This document shows positions 11,301 to 21,099 of a stretch of DNA of 64,000 bases, one piece after another (the first letter of the stretch is position 1; each line of letters starts with the position of its first letter). The stretch lies in the NCBI RefSeq assembly GCF_000745965.1, contig NZ_JQKI01000005.1:1-64000 (forward strand), written 5' to 3'. Below the pieces are notes generated by a model. The model saw nothing but the letters and a program-made list of their open reading frames with translations, did no database searches and had not been told where the DNA came from. This stretch comes from Edaphobacter aggregans DSM 19364. GTDB lineage: Bacteria > Acidobacteriota > Terriglobia > Terriglobales > Acidobacteriaceae. The position numbers and the translations under genes are program-made.

Positions 11301-11702
11301 TCCGTTTTCCGTGTTCACTTCAGCGGTCTCTGCTGCTTCAACGTCCACGGTCGTCACCGAACCCGCCAACTGTAGCTTTACATCGGCACGCAGTTGCTGT
11401 CTCGCGTCGAGTGTCACCTTCGACAGAGTCTTATCGACAAAATTGTCCGCTGAAGCGGTAATCGAGTACGTGCCTGGGTTGAGGTTCAACACCAGATACT
11501 CTCCCGCCTCATTGGTGCGGGTCTCTCTTGTCGTATTGTCATCCATGTTTTTGACGTGTATCACAGCGTCGGGCACCACCGCGCCGGATGGATCCTGCAC
11601 GGTGCCGATGATGCTTCCGAACGTCGACTGCGCATGCACAGCTGTGGTTTGGCAGACGAAGGCGAGACATAGAGCAGCGAGCAGATATAGCCACTTCCAC
11701 AT
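8361..11702 (-). pseudogene. Oar-like TonB-dependent receptor, broken
   Basis: An outer-membrane receptor with a signal peptide (MWKWLYLLAALCLAF, cleaved near HAQS), a carboxypeptidase-regulatory-like beta-sandwich (GTVQDPSGAVVPDAVI, TYSITASADNF), a plug region and a long barrel ending GQLALRLDF with a terminal phenylalanine. Three lesions interrupt it: a one-base loss near 11180, where reading moves from a dead end into SIGGGTSAQIQYSVDG; one extra base in the C5 run at 10704-10708, restored as NLPGPAVVDPATGK; and an in-frame TGA at 8802-8804 between GGWEISTVSL and QTGPYLTPTTSPG. ATG 11702 is chosen for the signal peptide. This family is abundant in Acidobacteriota and probably handles polysaccharide or peptide uptake. 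It is either a true pseudogene or a product of consensus errors. Confidence 0.88.
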
Positions 11703-11975
11703 ACCTGCTTGTGCTGCTAAAACACTCCTGGAATCCCTCTCAGTGCTATGAAATCTTGCATCACCCTGCTCGCTGCAGGTCACTTCTTTCGTCATGACTG
11801 GCGAATCAGACTTGGAAAGCCTCCAAATGTAGGTCATTCGTATCACCTCGTAGGGCCGGACGTCGCCGGCCATCCTCAGTGAATCGCGAGATCCGTAAGA
11901 AGCGCATAAACGCTGTCCTTATGAGTTTTTTATGGGTTTAAAGCTAAACTTTGCGTTCACCGGGATCAAGCGAGA

Positions 11976-13435
11976 ATGACCAAGAGATCAATTCGTGTGG
12001 TCGCTACCAGGATCGTCCTTGGAAGCACTGCGTCCCTGCTTTTTACCTGGGTGTGGCCTACCAATTTCATTTCAATCTCTCGTCGGCTACCTCGATTCAT
12101 CTCTTTCTCGTGACGGCGATTGCATTGCGCTGGGGCTTTCTGGAAGCGAGCGCCATATCGCTGCTATCGGTGGTTTGTCTCGATTACTTTTTCACCCAGC
12201 CGCTGTTCCAGCTTTATATGACGGATACCCATGACTGGGTAGCCCTGGCCACTTTTGAAAGCGTTGCCCTGCTGGTGAGCCGTCTCTCCAATCAGGTTAG
12301 CCGTCATGCTCGCGAAGCCGAGATGCATCGATCGCAACTCCAGAAGCTGTATGAATTGAGTCAGAATGTTCTTCTGCTGGACCATCAGAAACCGGTCGAT
12401 CAGCAGCTAACGAACCTGATTCAAGCCACACTCCACGTGAAGGGAGTTGCGCTATGGAACGCCTACGACCTGCATCTGTGCACAAGCGGCACCTGTGAGA
12501 TCACAGACGATGAGGTTCGTTCCACCTACTTTGCAGAGTGCAACGAGGATAACTCCCTGACCGCCACGTCCCGACGCGTCCTTCGCTCAGGCACGCGAGC
12601 CATTGGGTCGCTGGTCATCTGCGGTCATTCGCTCGATGAGGCTTCGATCAATGCAACCGCTTCGTTAACGGCCGTTGTGATCGAGCGGGCGCGCTCGTTC
12701 TCTGCGGAGAGCACCGCCGAAGCAGCCCGGCAAAGTGAGCAACTTCGTTCCGCCGTGCTGGACGGTCTTGCGCATGCGTTCAAAACTCCGTTGACAACGA
12801 TTCGAAGCTCCAGTTCCGGCTTGCTTGAAATGGGGACGTTGTCGGGTGCGGAGAAGAGGCTCGTGGCCCTGATCGATGAACATGCTGGTCATCTCAACGA
12901 TCTGACGACGCGTCTTCTCCGCACCGCAAGGATCGATAGTGCCGACCTTAGATTGAAGCGGGAACAGATCGACCTCATTCAACTGATAGAGAATAGCGTT
13001 GAAGCGTCCCAGCAGGAGCTCGGCGCACGCCCAGTCCAGCTTCTGGCGAGAACGCGGAGCCTGGTATGGGCCGATAGGCAACTTCTGGAGATGGCGTTTT
13101 TTCAACTGCTGGATAATGCGGCTAAATACGGAAGCCCTGACTCTTCCATCACGATTGACGTTCAGGAAGAACCTGCGGAGACGCTTATCAGCGTAAGGAA
13201 TGAAGGTTCTTTTATCCCTCCTCACGAGAGGGAGAGGATATTCCATCGTTTCTATCGCAGTCCCGGCTCGGATCGCAGGGCGTCCGGGACGGGTATTGGT
13301 TTATCCGTAGTGAAGCGGATAACGGAGGCACACCAGGGACGCGCCTGGGTGAACAGCGGCGAGCGCACGGGGACCACATTCTTTCTCACGTTGCCCCGAA
13401 CAGCAAAGGAGATGGATACGTGGCACAGCGAATGA
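11976..13435 (+). CDS. KdpD-like sensor histidine kinase, frameshifted near the N-terminus
   Basis: A membrane histidine kinase of the short KdpD-like type: a DUF4118 four-helix membrane domain (about the first 110 residues, including FLVTAIALRWGFLEASAISLLSVVCLDYFF), a GAF-like linker, then HisKA with the phospho-acceptor histidine in DGLAHAFKTPLTTI and a HATPase domain (LLDNAAKYG, GTGIGLSVVKRI). It lacks the KdpD/USP sensory domains. The downstream frame has no good start, whereas ATG 11976 gives MTKRSIRVVATRIVLGSTAS, a typical first helix, in another frame that must shift near 12046-12060. So the gene appears frameshifted. Its stop overlaps the following regulator. No kdpFABC genes are in view, so the potassium role is not established. 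It is divergent from the TonB receptor. Confidence 0.8.
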
Positions 13436-14114
13436 ATGTGCTCATCGTAGAGGACGATGCAGGAATCCGGCAGAGCCTGTTTGAGACTCTGACTGCATTG
13501 GGATTCACGATCGGGGAGGCCAGCAATGGAGAGCAAGCCCTATTGCGCCTGCGAATGGTCGACTACGACGCAGTGTTGCTCGACATCAATATGCCTGGGA
13601 TGGGAGGAATCGAAACATGTCGGAGAATTCACCGCAGCCACCCCCATGTTCCTATCATTATGCTCACGGTGCGAGAAGAAGAAGACGACAAGGTGGAGGC
13701 GCTCGATGCGGGCGCGGATGACTATGTGACCAAGCCCTTTCAGATTCGAGAACTGACCGCGAGATTGCGTTCGGCAATCCGTCGCTCGAAGGCGTCGGCA
13801 GTCCAGTCCGATTCCTCTGTCGTGATCGGTGGCTTACAGCTTGATCCTGATCGGCATCGAGTTGAAAAGATGGGACAGGAGGTTCGCCTCTCCGAAAGAG
13901 TTCGCGGTGTTGCGTTATTTGATGGAGCATGCCGGCCGGCCCATACCACACCAACGGCTACTGACTTCCATATGGGGTTCAGGGTATGGCAACGAACGTG
14001 AATATTTGCGTGTGATTATCAACCAGCTTCGAAAAAAAAATCGAAGACGACCCGGCGCGGCCCTCTTATATCTTGACGGAAAGCTACATCGGCTATCGCT
14101 TTCGAGAGGCGTAA
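13420..14114 (+). pseudogene. KdpE-like (OmpR family) response regulator, two frameshifts
   Basis: The N-terminal receiver domain is intact: LIVEDDAG acidic pocket, phospho-acceptor aspartate in AVLLDINMPGMGG, and the lysine in YVTKPF. The C-terminal winged helix is present but split. Near 13888-13894 (CTCTCC) two bases seem lost from a CT repeat; the true reading resumes as SPKEFAVLRYLMEHAGRP. At the A9 run 14032-14040 one A too many shifts the end, which should read IEDDPARPSYILTESYIGY and FREA before TAA 14112-14114. GTG 13420 has AAGGAG 8 bp upstream and overlaps the kinase stop, so kinase and regulator were one transcription unit. Confidence 0.85.
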
Positions 14115-14379
14115 GGCGACTTGCTTCTCGTCTCGAGGTAACAACTCAGTCTGACTTATAGATACCAAGGAATATTGAGCATGACGCGCTGATTGCCGCG
14201 TACCAGCAGCAACAGCTTTAGTAGCTGGGCTCGCTGGTTGTGGAGCGGAGTATGCCACCAGTGTTTTACGACGAGTTCGGAGACCACCACATGTGTCTAC
14301 CTTGGATCTCACGCAGGCACACGTTGTATTTGTACTCATTAGCGAATTACTGTGTTAGTGCTTTTGATTTAGTAACTGA

Positions 14380-17300
14380 TCAATGAAAATCATGAGATCG
14401 CAATTCGAGCACAGTGTTGCATAACTCCATGAGCCGAGTCGCTTTCACATGAACCACGTTGTCCTGATTCTGCAGCCTCCCCTCCACCAGGAGAAATTTA
14501 CTGCGTGTGACTATCAGACGGTCCCGCTCATAAAGGTCGGGTGTAACGATGACATTGGCAATGCCGGTCTCATCTTCCATCGAAAGGAAGATAAATCCCT
14601 TAGCCGTGCCTGGCCGCTGGCGGGCGATTACGCATCCTGCTACTCGGACGAACTCGCCGTCTTTGCATTGCCGCAATTCCTCGGCTGACCGGACGCCCCG
14701 GCGGCGCAATTCTGAACGGCGATGATGCATCGGATGCCTCTCGGTCGTTAGTCCAGTACCCGCGTAGTCCGCGATCAAGCGTTCTTCAACGTTCATTTGC
14801 TGAAGAGGAAGTGCCTCTGAATCTTCCTGCAACCATTCGCTTCGTTGCCTGAGCAGAGGTCCTTCCATCTTGCCGGCGCGCTCCACCTGCCAGAGTGCGT
14901 TGCGCCGATGCGCGATTCCATCCACCTTGTTCAAAGCGCCGATACGGGCCAGCAGCGCGAGTTCCTTCCTGTCCAGCGACGCGACCCGTAATGCAAGATC
15001 TTCTGTCGAGCGGAACGGTCCATCCTGTACGCGGGACGCCACAAGCGCCTCAGCAGATTGTCTTCGCAGACGCTTGGCATAACCCAAACCCATGCGCAAT
15101 GACAACGAACCATCAGGCTCATGCTCCACGGTGCAGGGCCACTCTGAGACCTGAACGTCGATAGGCTTCACGCGCAGCCCATGCCGTTGCGCATCCTTGA
15201 CCAATACTGCGGGCGAATAGAAACCCATCGGTTGATTATTGAGGATCGCGCAAGTAAACGCAGCCAGATACTTGACCTTGAAATAAGCAGATGCATATGC
15301 GATCAGCGCGAACGATGCTGCATGAGACTCCGGAAAACCGTAGAGGGCGAAGGAACTAATGTTCTGCACGATGTTGTCCTGGGTAGTCGTGTCAATGCCA
15401 TTGGCATTCATGCCAGCGCGAAGCTTGCCTTCCAGGTTCTTCATGCGCTCCCAGGAACGACGCATGCCAATGGCGCGGCGGAGTTCATCGGCCTCTGCGC
15501 CGGTGAAGTTGGCAACGGTCATGGCCATGCGCAGCAACTGCTCCTGGAAGAGCGGCACGCCCAGAGTGCGCTTCAATACAGGTTCAAGCGACGGATGTGG
15601 GTAGGTGACCTCTTCCCTCTTCTGCCGCCTCCTCATATATGGGTGCATCATCTGACCCACGATCGGGCCGGGCCTGATGATGGCGACCTGCACAACGAGG
15701 TCGTAGAATTTCTCAGGATTGTTCCGCGGCAGTGAGGCCATCTGCGCCCGGCTCTCCACCTGGAACATGCCGACTGTATCGGCTTTCTGCAGTGTCCGAT
15801 AGACCTCTTCGTCCTCCGGCAGATGCGCCAGGTCGACCTGTTCGCCGTAGTGCACAGGAATGAGTTCCAGGCAGTCCTTGATCACTGCCATCATGCCGAG
15901 GCCCAGCAGATCCACCTTGATAATGCCGAGATCGGCGCATTCTTCCTTGTCCCACTGGACAACGGTCCGGCCCGGCATCGAAGCGCGTTCCAGAGGAACG
16001 ACCTGGTTCAGTCGCCCCTTGCTGATCACCATGCCGCCGGAGTGTTGGCTGAGATTGCGCGGCAGGTCCTGAATCCTCATGGACAACTCAAGATACTTGG
16101 CGATGCGCGGGTTTCGAATGTCGAACCCGGCATGCAAAAAAGAGTGCGCCATCGTGTCGGTCTTTCCACGCCACTCCCACTGGCCGGCAAGGCTCGACAG
16201 TCGGCCCAGTGAGTCTTCATCGAAGCCCAACGCTTTGCCAACCTCCCGCGCAGCCGACTTCTGCCGGTACGTGGTGACGTTGGCGGTCATCGCAGCCCCA
16301 AGCTCGCCATATCGCTTGTAAACGTATTGAATGGCTTGCTCGCGCTTTTCTTCGGAGGGAAGATCGAGATCGATGTCCGGCCATTCGCCGCGGCTCTCGC
16401 TCAGGAAACGCTCGAAGAGCAACTTCATTCCGACCGGATCGATGGCCGTGATCTCGAGCGCATAGCAAACAGCGGAATTGGCGGCACTACCCCGGCCTTG
16501 GATCAAAATGTCATTGCGCTTGCAGTATTCGACGATGTCCCAGACGATCAGAAAGTATCCAGCGAAACCTAGCTTTGCGATAAGCGATAGCTCATGCTCC
16601 ACCTGCTTCTTCGCGCGCTCCACCAGGTTCCGGTCGTTCTGGGGGCCATAGCGCCGTTGCACGCCCTCGGCTACGCGCTTCCGTAAAAAACTATCCATCG
16701 TCTCGTCATCCGGCACGGGATAGTGCGGGAACTCATAGCCAAGATCACTCAACTCGAACTTCAGCCGCGAAGACAAATCGATGGTGTTTTCGACCGCTCC
16801 TGGAATGTCACGGAAGAGCGCCGTCATCTCCCGAGCCGAACGCAGATGACGTTGGCAGTTCATCGCCAATAACCGGCCAGCCTGATCAAGCTGGACATGC
16901 TGGCGGATCGCAGTAAAAAGGTCCAGAATCTCGCGGTCGTATGCAGTCGCATAGCGCACTCCATTCGTAGCGACCACCGGCAGGCACAAAGATCGCGCGA
17001 TGCGAATAGCTGCCTGATTGCGCCATTCCTCTTCGCGTTCCCGATGTCGTTGCAGCTCGACGTAGACATTCTCGCGGCCAAAGATGCGTATAAGCCGTTC
17101 GACAACTTCGCGGCCAGCTTCTTCTCCGCCACGCATGAGTGCGGCGGCCAGAGGTCCCTCATCCCCTCCAGTCAGGCAGACCAGGCCGGCAGCATATTGC
17201 TCCAGATCAGCGAAGTTTGCGGCGCCTTCGGCCTTCGTCGTCTCTCGCATCTTGAACTGCGTTATGAGTTGGCAGAGGTTTTGGTAACCTCTCCTCGATT

Positions 17301-17598
17301 CGCACAGCAGGGATAGGCGCGGCGGTTCGGTCTTGTGCTGGTACGGCAACCACGCAGGAGGTGCGAGACGAGAGCCGAAACTCGAGACGGCGACTTCCGC
17401 TCCAACATGTGCGCGAATCCCGTTTCTCTTTGCGCTGGTATGGAATCGTGCAGAGCCATAGACACCGTTGCGGTCGAGCAGTGCCATCGAAGGCATCTCC
17501 AATTCGACAGCACGTTCTATGAGCTGCTCCGGCAGGGATGCTCCCTCAAGAAAGCTGAACGCGCTCGCACCGTGCAACTCCACAAACCCGCTAGTCAT
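14380..17598 (-). CDS. dnaE2: Error-prone DNA polymerase III alpha subunit DnaE2 (ImuC)
   Basis: DnaE2 is the catalytic C-family polymerase of the ImuA-ImuB-DnaE2 mutasome that performs damage-induced translesion synthesis. The 1072-aa product has an N-terminal PHP domain (FVELHGASAFSFLEGAS), the polymerase palm with GRGSAANSAVCYAL and the acidic PDIDLDLPSEEK, helix-hairpin segments and a C-terminal OB fold (FVRVAGCVIARQRPGTAKG, FIFLSMEDETG). It is shorter than replicative DnaE1 and lacks the C-terminal tau-binding extension, as in the DnaE2 family. ATG 17598 overlaps the end of imuB by 8 bp; a longer frame to 17700 has no family match. Confidence 0.95.
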   Translation of the reverse strand: MTSGFVELHGASAFSFLEGASLPEQLIERAVELEMPSMALLDRNGVYGSARFHTSAKRNGIRAHVGAEVAVSSFGSRLAPPAWLPYQHKTEPPRLSLLCESRRGYQNLCQLITQFKMRETTKAEGAANFADLEQYAAGLVCLTGGDEGPLAAALMRGGEEAGREVVERLIRIFGRENVYVELQRHREREEEWRNQAAIRIARSLCLPVVATNGVRYATAYDREILDLFTAIRQHVQLDQAGRLLAMNCQRHLRSAREMTALFRDIPGAVENTIDLSSRLKFELSDLGYEFPHYPVPDDETMDSFLRKRVAEGVQRRYGPQNDRNLVERAKKQVEHELSLIAKLGFAGYFLIVWDIVEYCKRNDILIQGRGSAANSAVCYALEITAIDPVGMKLLFERFLSESRGEWPDIDLDLPSEEKREQAIQYVYKRYGELGAAMTANVTTYRQKSAAREVGKALGFDEDSLGRLSSLAGQWEWRGKTDTMAHSFLHAGFDIRNPRIAKYLELSMRIQDLPRNLSQHSGGMVISKGRLNQVVPLERASMPGRTVVQWDKEECADLGIIKVDLLGLGMMAVIKDCLELIPVHYGEQVDLAHLPEDEEVYRTLQKADTVGMFQVESRAQMASLPRNNPEKFYDLVVQVAIIRPGPIVGQMMHPYMRRRQKREEVTYPHPSLEPVLKRTLGVPLFQEQLLRMAMTVANFTGAEADELRRAIGMRRSWERMKNLEGKLRAGMNANGIDTTTQDNIVQNISSFALYGFPESHAASFALIAYASAYFKVKYLAAFTCAILNNQPMGFYSPAVLVKDAQRHGLRVKPIDVQVSEWPCTVEHEPDGSLSLRMGLGYAKRLRRQSAEALVASRVQDGPFRSTEDLALRVASLDRKELALLARIGALNKVDGIAHRRNALWQVERAGKMEGPLLRQRSEWLQEDSEALPLQQMNVEERLIADYAGTGLTTERHPMHHRRSELRRRGVRSAEELRQCKDGEFVRVAGCVIARQRPGTAKGFIFLSMEDETGIANVIVTPDLYERDRLIVTRSKFLLVEGRLQNQDNVVHVKATRLMELCNTVLELRSHDFH

Positions 17599-19105
17599 AG
17601 AGCGCCGCCATCTGCCAGGAGTCCTCGATCCGTTCGCGTACCAGGCAGCAACACAGCAGAGCACTGTCGTGTGCTCGCGCCACAATATCCCATTGCTCAA
17701 ACCCCCAAAGCGTGGGCTTCCACCAATCTCCGCTTGTCAGCCAGGGGCCATAGCTCTGCTCGATGACATAATGCTTTTCCCGAAAAATGAACGCCTTTGG
17801 CCGCTGGCCTTGCACCGTAACGGAGATGGCCTCTTCCGGACGAAGTCTTCGCATAGCGGATCGAGATTGGCTCGCAGGAATGACGGAAGAAGAGCCCACC
17901 GAAACAACGAATGGCTCCATCCTGAATTCGCCTGGTTGATGCGTATCTTGCAGCACCGCGCAGCCTGCATTTCCGTCGCCCACAATAGCGCGAATGCGTG
18001 CCAGTGTAACGTCGAGCCGCGCCGGTTCTGGCAGTTGCGGTGAGAACAGTCCCAATTGCACCTTGCTGGCGCTTCCCGGTTCGGCTGTCAACGACAGTGC
18101 GAGGATGGCTGCCTGCGGCGGATGGGCTTCGAGGTCAAGCTGAAGAAGCTTGAGCCAGATCTGCTTTTCGTTAGTCGGCTGCGCAGGCCGTACTGTGCTC
18201 GTGTGCTCTCTCTCATCTTCCAGCTTCAATACGATGCTGACGGAGGCCAACGCAAGCACACGAGCCTTGGCCCGAAGGATCAACTGTTCGAGCATGGCGT
18301 TTACTACAAAGAGCAGCGCATCAAGCAGTTCCACTGGCGAATCCAGTTCCATGCACTCTTCCAGCGTGAAGGCTGGCTCTACCGGTTGAAATAAGTGCGG
18401 CATCTCCCCTCGCGCCAACTGTAGAAGCTGCTTGCCGGATTGCCCGATTCTGGCAACCAGCTCCTTCTCGGGCAACGCCGCCAACATCCCCAGAGTGCGG
18501 ATGCCCCAGGAAGCAAATATCTCAGCATGTTCTTCAGGAAGATCGAGGACCGCAAGAGGAAGCGAGGCGAGCGCTGTCATCTCCTCCCCCGGCAGGATGA
18601 CCTTCACCGTCTTTCGCAGAGGCATTCCTTTGACCAGGGCGATTGCAGCATGAAAATTGTGGCTGACGGCAACGTAGCCTGTCACGCCGAGCGATTGCAC
18701 GCGCGTGAGAAGATTCTTCGACAGGGCTTCCGGCTGGCCAAACAACCTCCCTGTTCCTGCTATGTCGATCACGCATAGAAATGCGCCGTCTTCGCTCCTG
18801 TCTTCGACGCGTGGTGAGAACCCGCCCGCGCATTCGAGGAGAACCGTCTTCGTTCCTGTCTCTTCTCGCTGGCAACGCGGAAGCACGGTGACCGATGGAA
18901 ATGTCTCCACTTCTACCCGCTTCATGCTCCGTGACAGGCCGAGAAGGCGCGCCTTCCGCGTGAGCGAGCAGACCTGCTCGAACGGAGCTTCCCCCTCCAT
19001 AACCACGCATGGCTTATCGAGAAGACCTGGCCTCAACCGCAACAATGCCTGCGCAGGAAACTCCTTTGCATAGAGGCATGCGAACAGTTCTGCTGGCTTC
19101 GTCAT
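17591..19105 (-). CDS. imuB: ImuB, inactive Y-family polymerase adaptor
   Basis: ImuB is a Y-family polymerase homologue that lost catalysis and acts as the hub between DnaE2, ImuA and the beta clamp. In this 504-aa protein the first catalytic motif, normally D-x-D-x-F, reads ELFACLYAKEF with no acidic residue, and the usual SxDE motif reads CVIDIAGTGRLFG, consistent with an inactive polymerase. The thumb/little-finger region follows. Its ATG at 19105 overlaps the imuA stop as ATGA, and its end overlaps dnaE2, so all three genes are translationally coupled. Confidence 0.94.
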   Translation of the reverse strand: MTKPAELFACLYAKEFPAQALLRLRPGLLDKPCVVMEGEAPFEQVCSLTRKARLLGLSRSMKRVEVETFPSVTVLPRCQREETGTKTVLLECAGGFSPRVEDRSEDGAFLCVIDIAGTGRLFGQPEALSKNLLTRVQSLGVTGYVAVSHNFHAAIALVKGMPLRKTVKVILPGEEMTALASLPLAVLDLPEEHAEIFASWGIRTLGMLAALPEKELVARIGQSGKQLLQLARGEMPHLFQPVEPAFTLEECMELDSPVELLDALLFVVNAMLEQLILRAKARVLALASVSIVLKLEDEREHTSTVRPAQPTNEKQIWLKLLQLDLEAHPPQAAILALSLTAEPGSASKVQLGLFSPQLPEPARLDVTLARIRAIVGDGNAGCAVLQDTHQPGEFRMEPFVVSVGSSSVIPASQSRSAMRRLRPEEAISVTVQGQRPKAFIFREKHYVIEQSYGPWLTSGDWWKPTLWGFEQWDIVARAHDSALLCCCLVRERIEDSWQMAALYD

Positions 19106-20145
19106 CGCGGGCCTGCCCAGGTGGTTCGGCTACGCCAGTTCGCAATGGTCGCTCGTTGCGGCGGCTTGCGCAGGGGAACGACATTCGTCGGAGCCTGTGT
19201 GAAACGACGCCGAGCAACCTCCAGATGGTGCTCCATTCCAGTAAAGACCGTGGCCTCATCGCGGCATGCGTTGCCTGGTTGAAGCCACAACAATAGCTCT
19301 GCACTGCTCTTTGCGCAGGGATGTTGCGTAAGAAGAACAACGCTGGCTTGCGTCCGTTCTGCGGCAGCACGATAGCGAAACCACGTTGCCAGCGGCACGC
19401 GCGAAGCAAACTCCGGCGCGATGCTGCCCATATCGAAAACGATCGCGCTGAATCCACCGCCTTGTAGAAGCAGGTCAGCTGCGCGGATCGCCTGTTCGAT
19501 TCGTGACAACGGTTTATGGGACGGAACCAGCGTTCCGCGACGCTTTGTCTCTGTCTGTTGCAAAATCGGCTTGAACCCTTCCTTCTCTGGCCGTTCTTTG
19601 CACTGCATCTCCGCGCAACGTGGAGCAAATGCCTCCGCTCGCAGCAGGCCGCCGACTGCATCGGAAAGCCCTTTGACTTCGTCGCGCGGGTGCGGTCCGA
19701 AACCTCCGCCATGCAGCCCCTTCTTGATCGGCGGAGGAACAAGATAGTTCTCAGGTAGAGAGAATGTCCGTTGCGCTAAGGAGGACTTGCGTGATGTGAC
19801 CTGCGCTCCGCAACGTACCCAGAGAAGCCTCGATAAATTCACCCCTGCTGCCGCTGCCGACTCTGGATCAAGCGCGTCCGATACATCGATCCAGGCACAC
19901 ACCCTCTCTGCTTGCGTCATCCGGGCGAGAAAGGACAGTGCAAGCGAAGTACGCCCGGAGCACTCAGGCCCAAGAAGCTCCGTGATTGCACCGAGAGGGA
20001 ACCCACCGTCCAATAGCTCATCAACCGCTTGAACTCCTGAAGGCGCCACCGGTCGTATCGTTCGCGGTGCAGGTGTGAGCGCCGAAGGAATCCGGTTCGC
20101 AAGGGTCGATTCGATCTGACGGCGGAGTGTTGTGGCAGAAGGCAT
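19102..20145 (-). CDS. imuA: ImuA, RecA-like mutasome accessory protein
   Basis: This 347-aa RecA/SulA-related ATPase-like protein is the first gene of the imuA-imuB-dnaE2 cassette. Residues about 25-60 carry ALTPAPRTIRPVAPSGVQAVDELLDGGFPLGAI in family style, and a Walker-A-like GPECSGRTSLAL. The central and C-terminal part keeps the RecA-like core (FRYRAAAERTQASVVLLTQHPC). In other bacteria ImuA interacts with RecA and ImuB during SOS mutagenesis. Upstream on the coding strand GGCGAA occurs twice with a 5-bp spacer just before the start; a consensus SOS box was not recognised. Confidence 0.92.
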   Translation of the reverse strand: MPSATTLRRQIESTLANRIPSALTPAPRTIRPVAPSGVQAVDELLDGGFPLGAITELLGPECSGRTSLALSFLARMTQAERVCAWIDVSDALDPESAAAAGVNLSRLLWVRCGAQVTSRKSSLAQRTFSLPENYLVPPPIKKGLHGGGFGPHPRDEVKGLSDAVGGLLRAEAFAPRCAEMQCKERPEKEGFKPILQQTETKRRGTLVPSHKPLSRIEQAIRAADLLLQGGGFSAIVFDMGSIAPEFASRVPLATWFRYRAAAERTQASVVLLTQHPCAKSSAELLLWLQPGNACRDEATVFTGMEHHLEVARRRFTQAPTNVVPLRKPPQRATIANWRSRTTWAGPR

Positions 20146-20249
20146 AGTCAGCTATCTTCGCCTTATATTCGCCACCGCAGACCCACGCTGTCAATCCGCT
20201 CCTGCCTCAACATCTGTGCAATCTGGTCTATTTTCATGAAATGACGGGG

Positions 20250-20894
20250 TTATTTTTTCAGAAACTCGGTGGCCTGTCGCAGGTCTTCAAGAAAGATTTT
20301 GATATCGCGCTCGCGGTCTTCGTCCGTACGGGCACGCAGGATCGCCGAAGGATGCAGAGTCGCGATGATGGGCGGAACCCCCTCCGCCCGCTGAACTTTC
20401 CCATGCGACTGCGTGATCTTGAATTTAGATCCCAGTAAGGATTGGGCTGCAACTGCCCCAAGGCAGACAATCAACTTCGGGCGAACGGTCTCCAACTCCG
20501 CATCCAGCCACGGCCTGCAAGCATGAATCTCCTTCATGCTGGGCTTCTTGTGAATGCGAAGTTTGCCACGTGGCTCCCATCGGAAGTGTTTCACCGTATT
20601 CGTCACATAGACTTTGCTGCGGTCGATATTTGCTTCCTGCAAACACCTGTCCAACAGTTTCCCGGCTGGCCCGACGAAGGGTCTCCCCTGCTTGTCTTCC
20701 TGGTCGCCAGGCTGTTCGCCAATCATCATGATTGCAACGCTCGGCTTCGTCGATTCTGCTCCTGTCTCCAATTCACCAAAGACAGCTTGCGTTGCGTTTC
20801 GATAAAGATCACAGCCTCGGCAATGCTGAACCGCATCCCGCAGCACAGGCAGGATTCGATCCTTAGGCACAAACGACGAAGCATCCTCTCTCAT
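20250..20894 (-). CDS. udgX: UdgX-type uracil-DNA-binding glycosylase
   Basis: A family 4-like uracil-DNA glycosylase with the distinguishing features of UdgX. Relative to ATG 20894 (214 aa): iron-sulfur cysteines C25, C28, C126 and C144; motif GEQPGDQEDKQGRPFVGPAG at residues 59-78; VTNTVKHF near 97-104; an extra R-loop KLRIHK at 111-116; and HPSAILR near the end. In characterised UdgX the histidine of the KRRIH loop attacks the deoxyribose and traps the enzyme covalently on uracil DNA; H115 here is the equivalent. ATG 20894 has GAGG 12 bp upstream; a longer start at 20948 is possible. It lies 104 bp upstream of imuA on the same strand, pointing to co-regulation with translesion synthesis. 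Confidence 0.9.
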   Translation of the reverse strand: MREDASSFVPKDRILPVLRDAVQHCRGCDLYRNATQAVFGELETGAESTKPSVAIMMIGEQPGDQEDKQGRPFVGPAGKLLDRCLQEANIDRSKVYVTNTVKHFRWEPRGKLRIHKKPSMKEIHACRPWLDAELETVRPKLIVCLGAVAAQSLLGSKFKITQSHGKVQRAEGVPPIIATLHPSAILRARTDEDRERDIKIFLEDLRQATEFLKK

Positions 20895-20915
20895 CAGATA
20901 CGAAGGCCTCGTCTG
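20895..20915. promoter_or_regulatory. Imperfect palindrome immediately upstream of udgX
   Basis: CAGATACGAAGGCCTCGTCTG (as two halves around GGCC) reads nearly the same on both strands, with ACGA and TCGT arms flanking GGCC. It abuts the chosen udgX ATG and would overlap the ribosome-binding site, so a bound repressor, or an mRNA stem, could block expression. No regulator can be assigned. Confidence 0.35.
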
Positions 20916-21099
20916 ATTTGATGCTTGGTGTCTTCTGGCGCGCTGCATTAAAGCACGTCATCGATGCTTCTTCCCGTCGATTCGTTCACAAATCTTTGGA
21001 CGCGGAAGCAGCTCCATCCGATATCAATGGCCATCTCGAAAGCGACTGATTTCTGTTCTATGCCACTTGTTAATTTAATGAGATAGCACATTCCTGCCA

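Noticed and set aside
11976..14114. A potassium-responsive Kdp operon
   Set aside because: No kdpF, A, B or C genes in the window, and the kinase lacks the KdpD cytosolic sensor domains.
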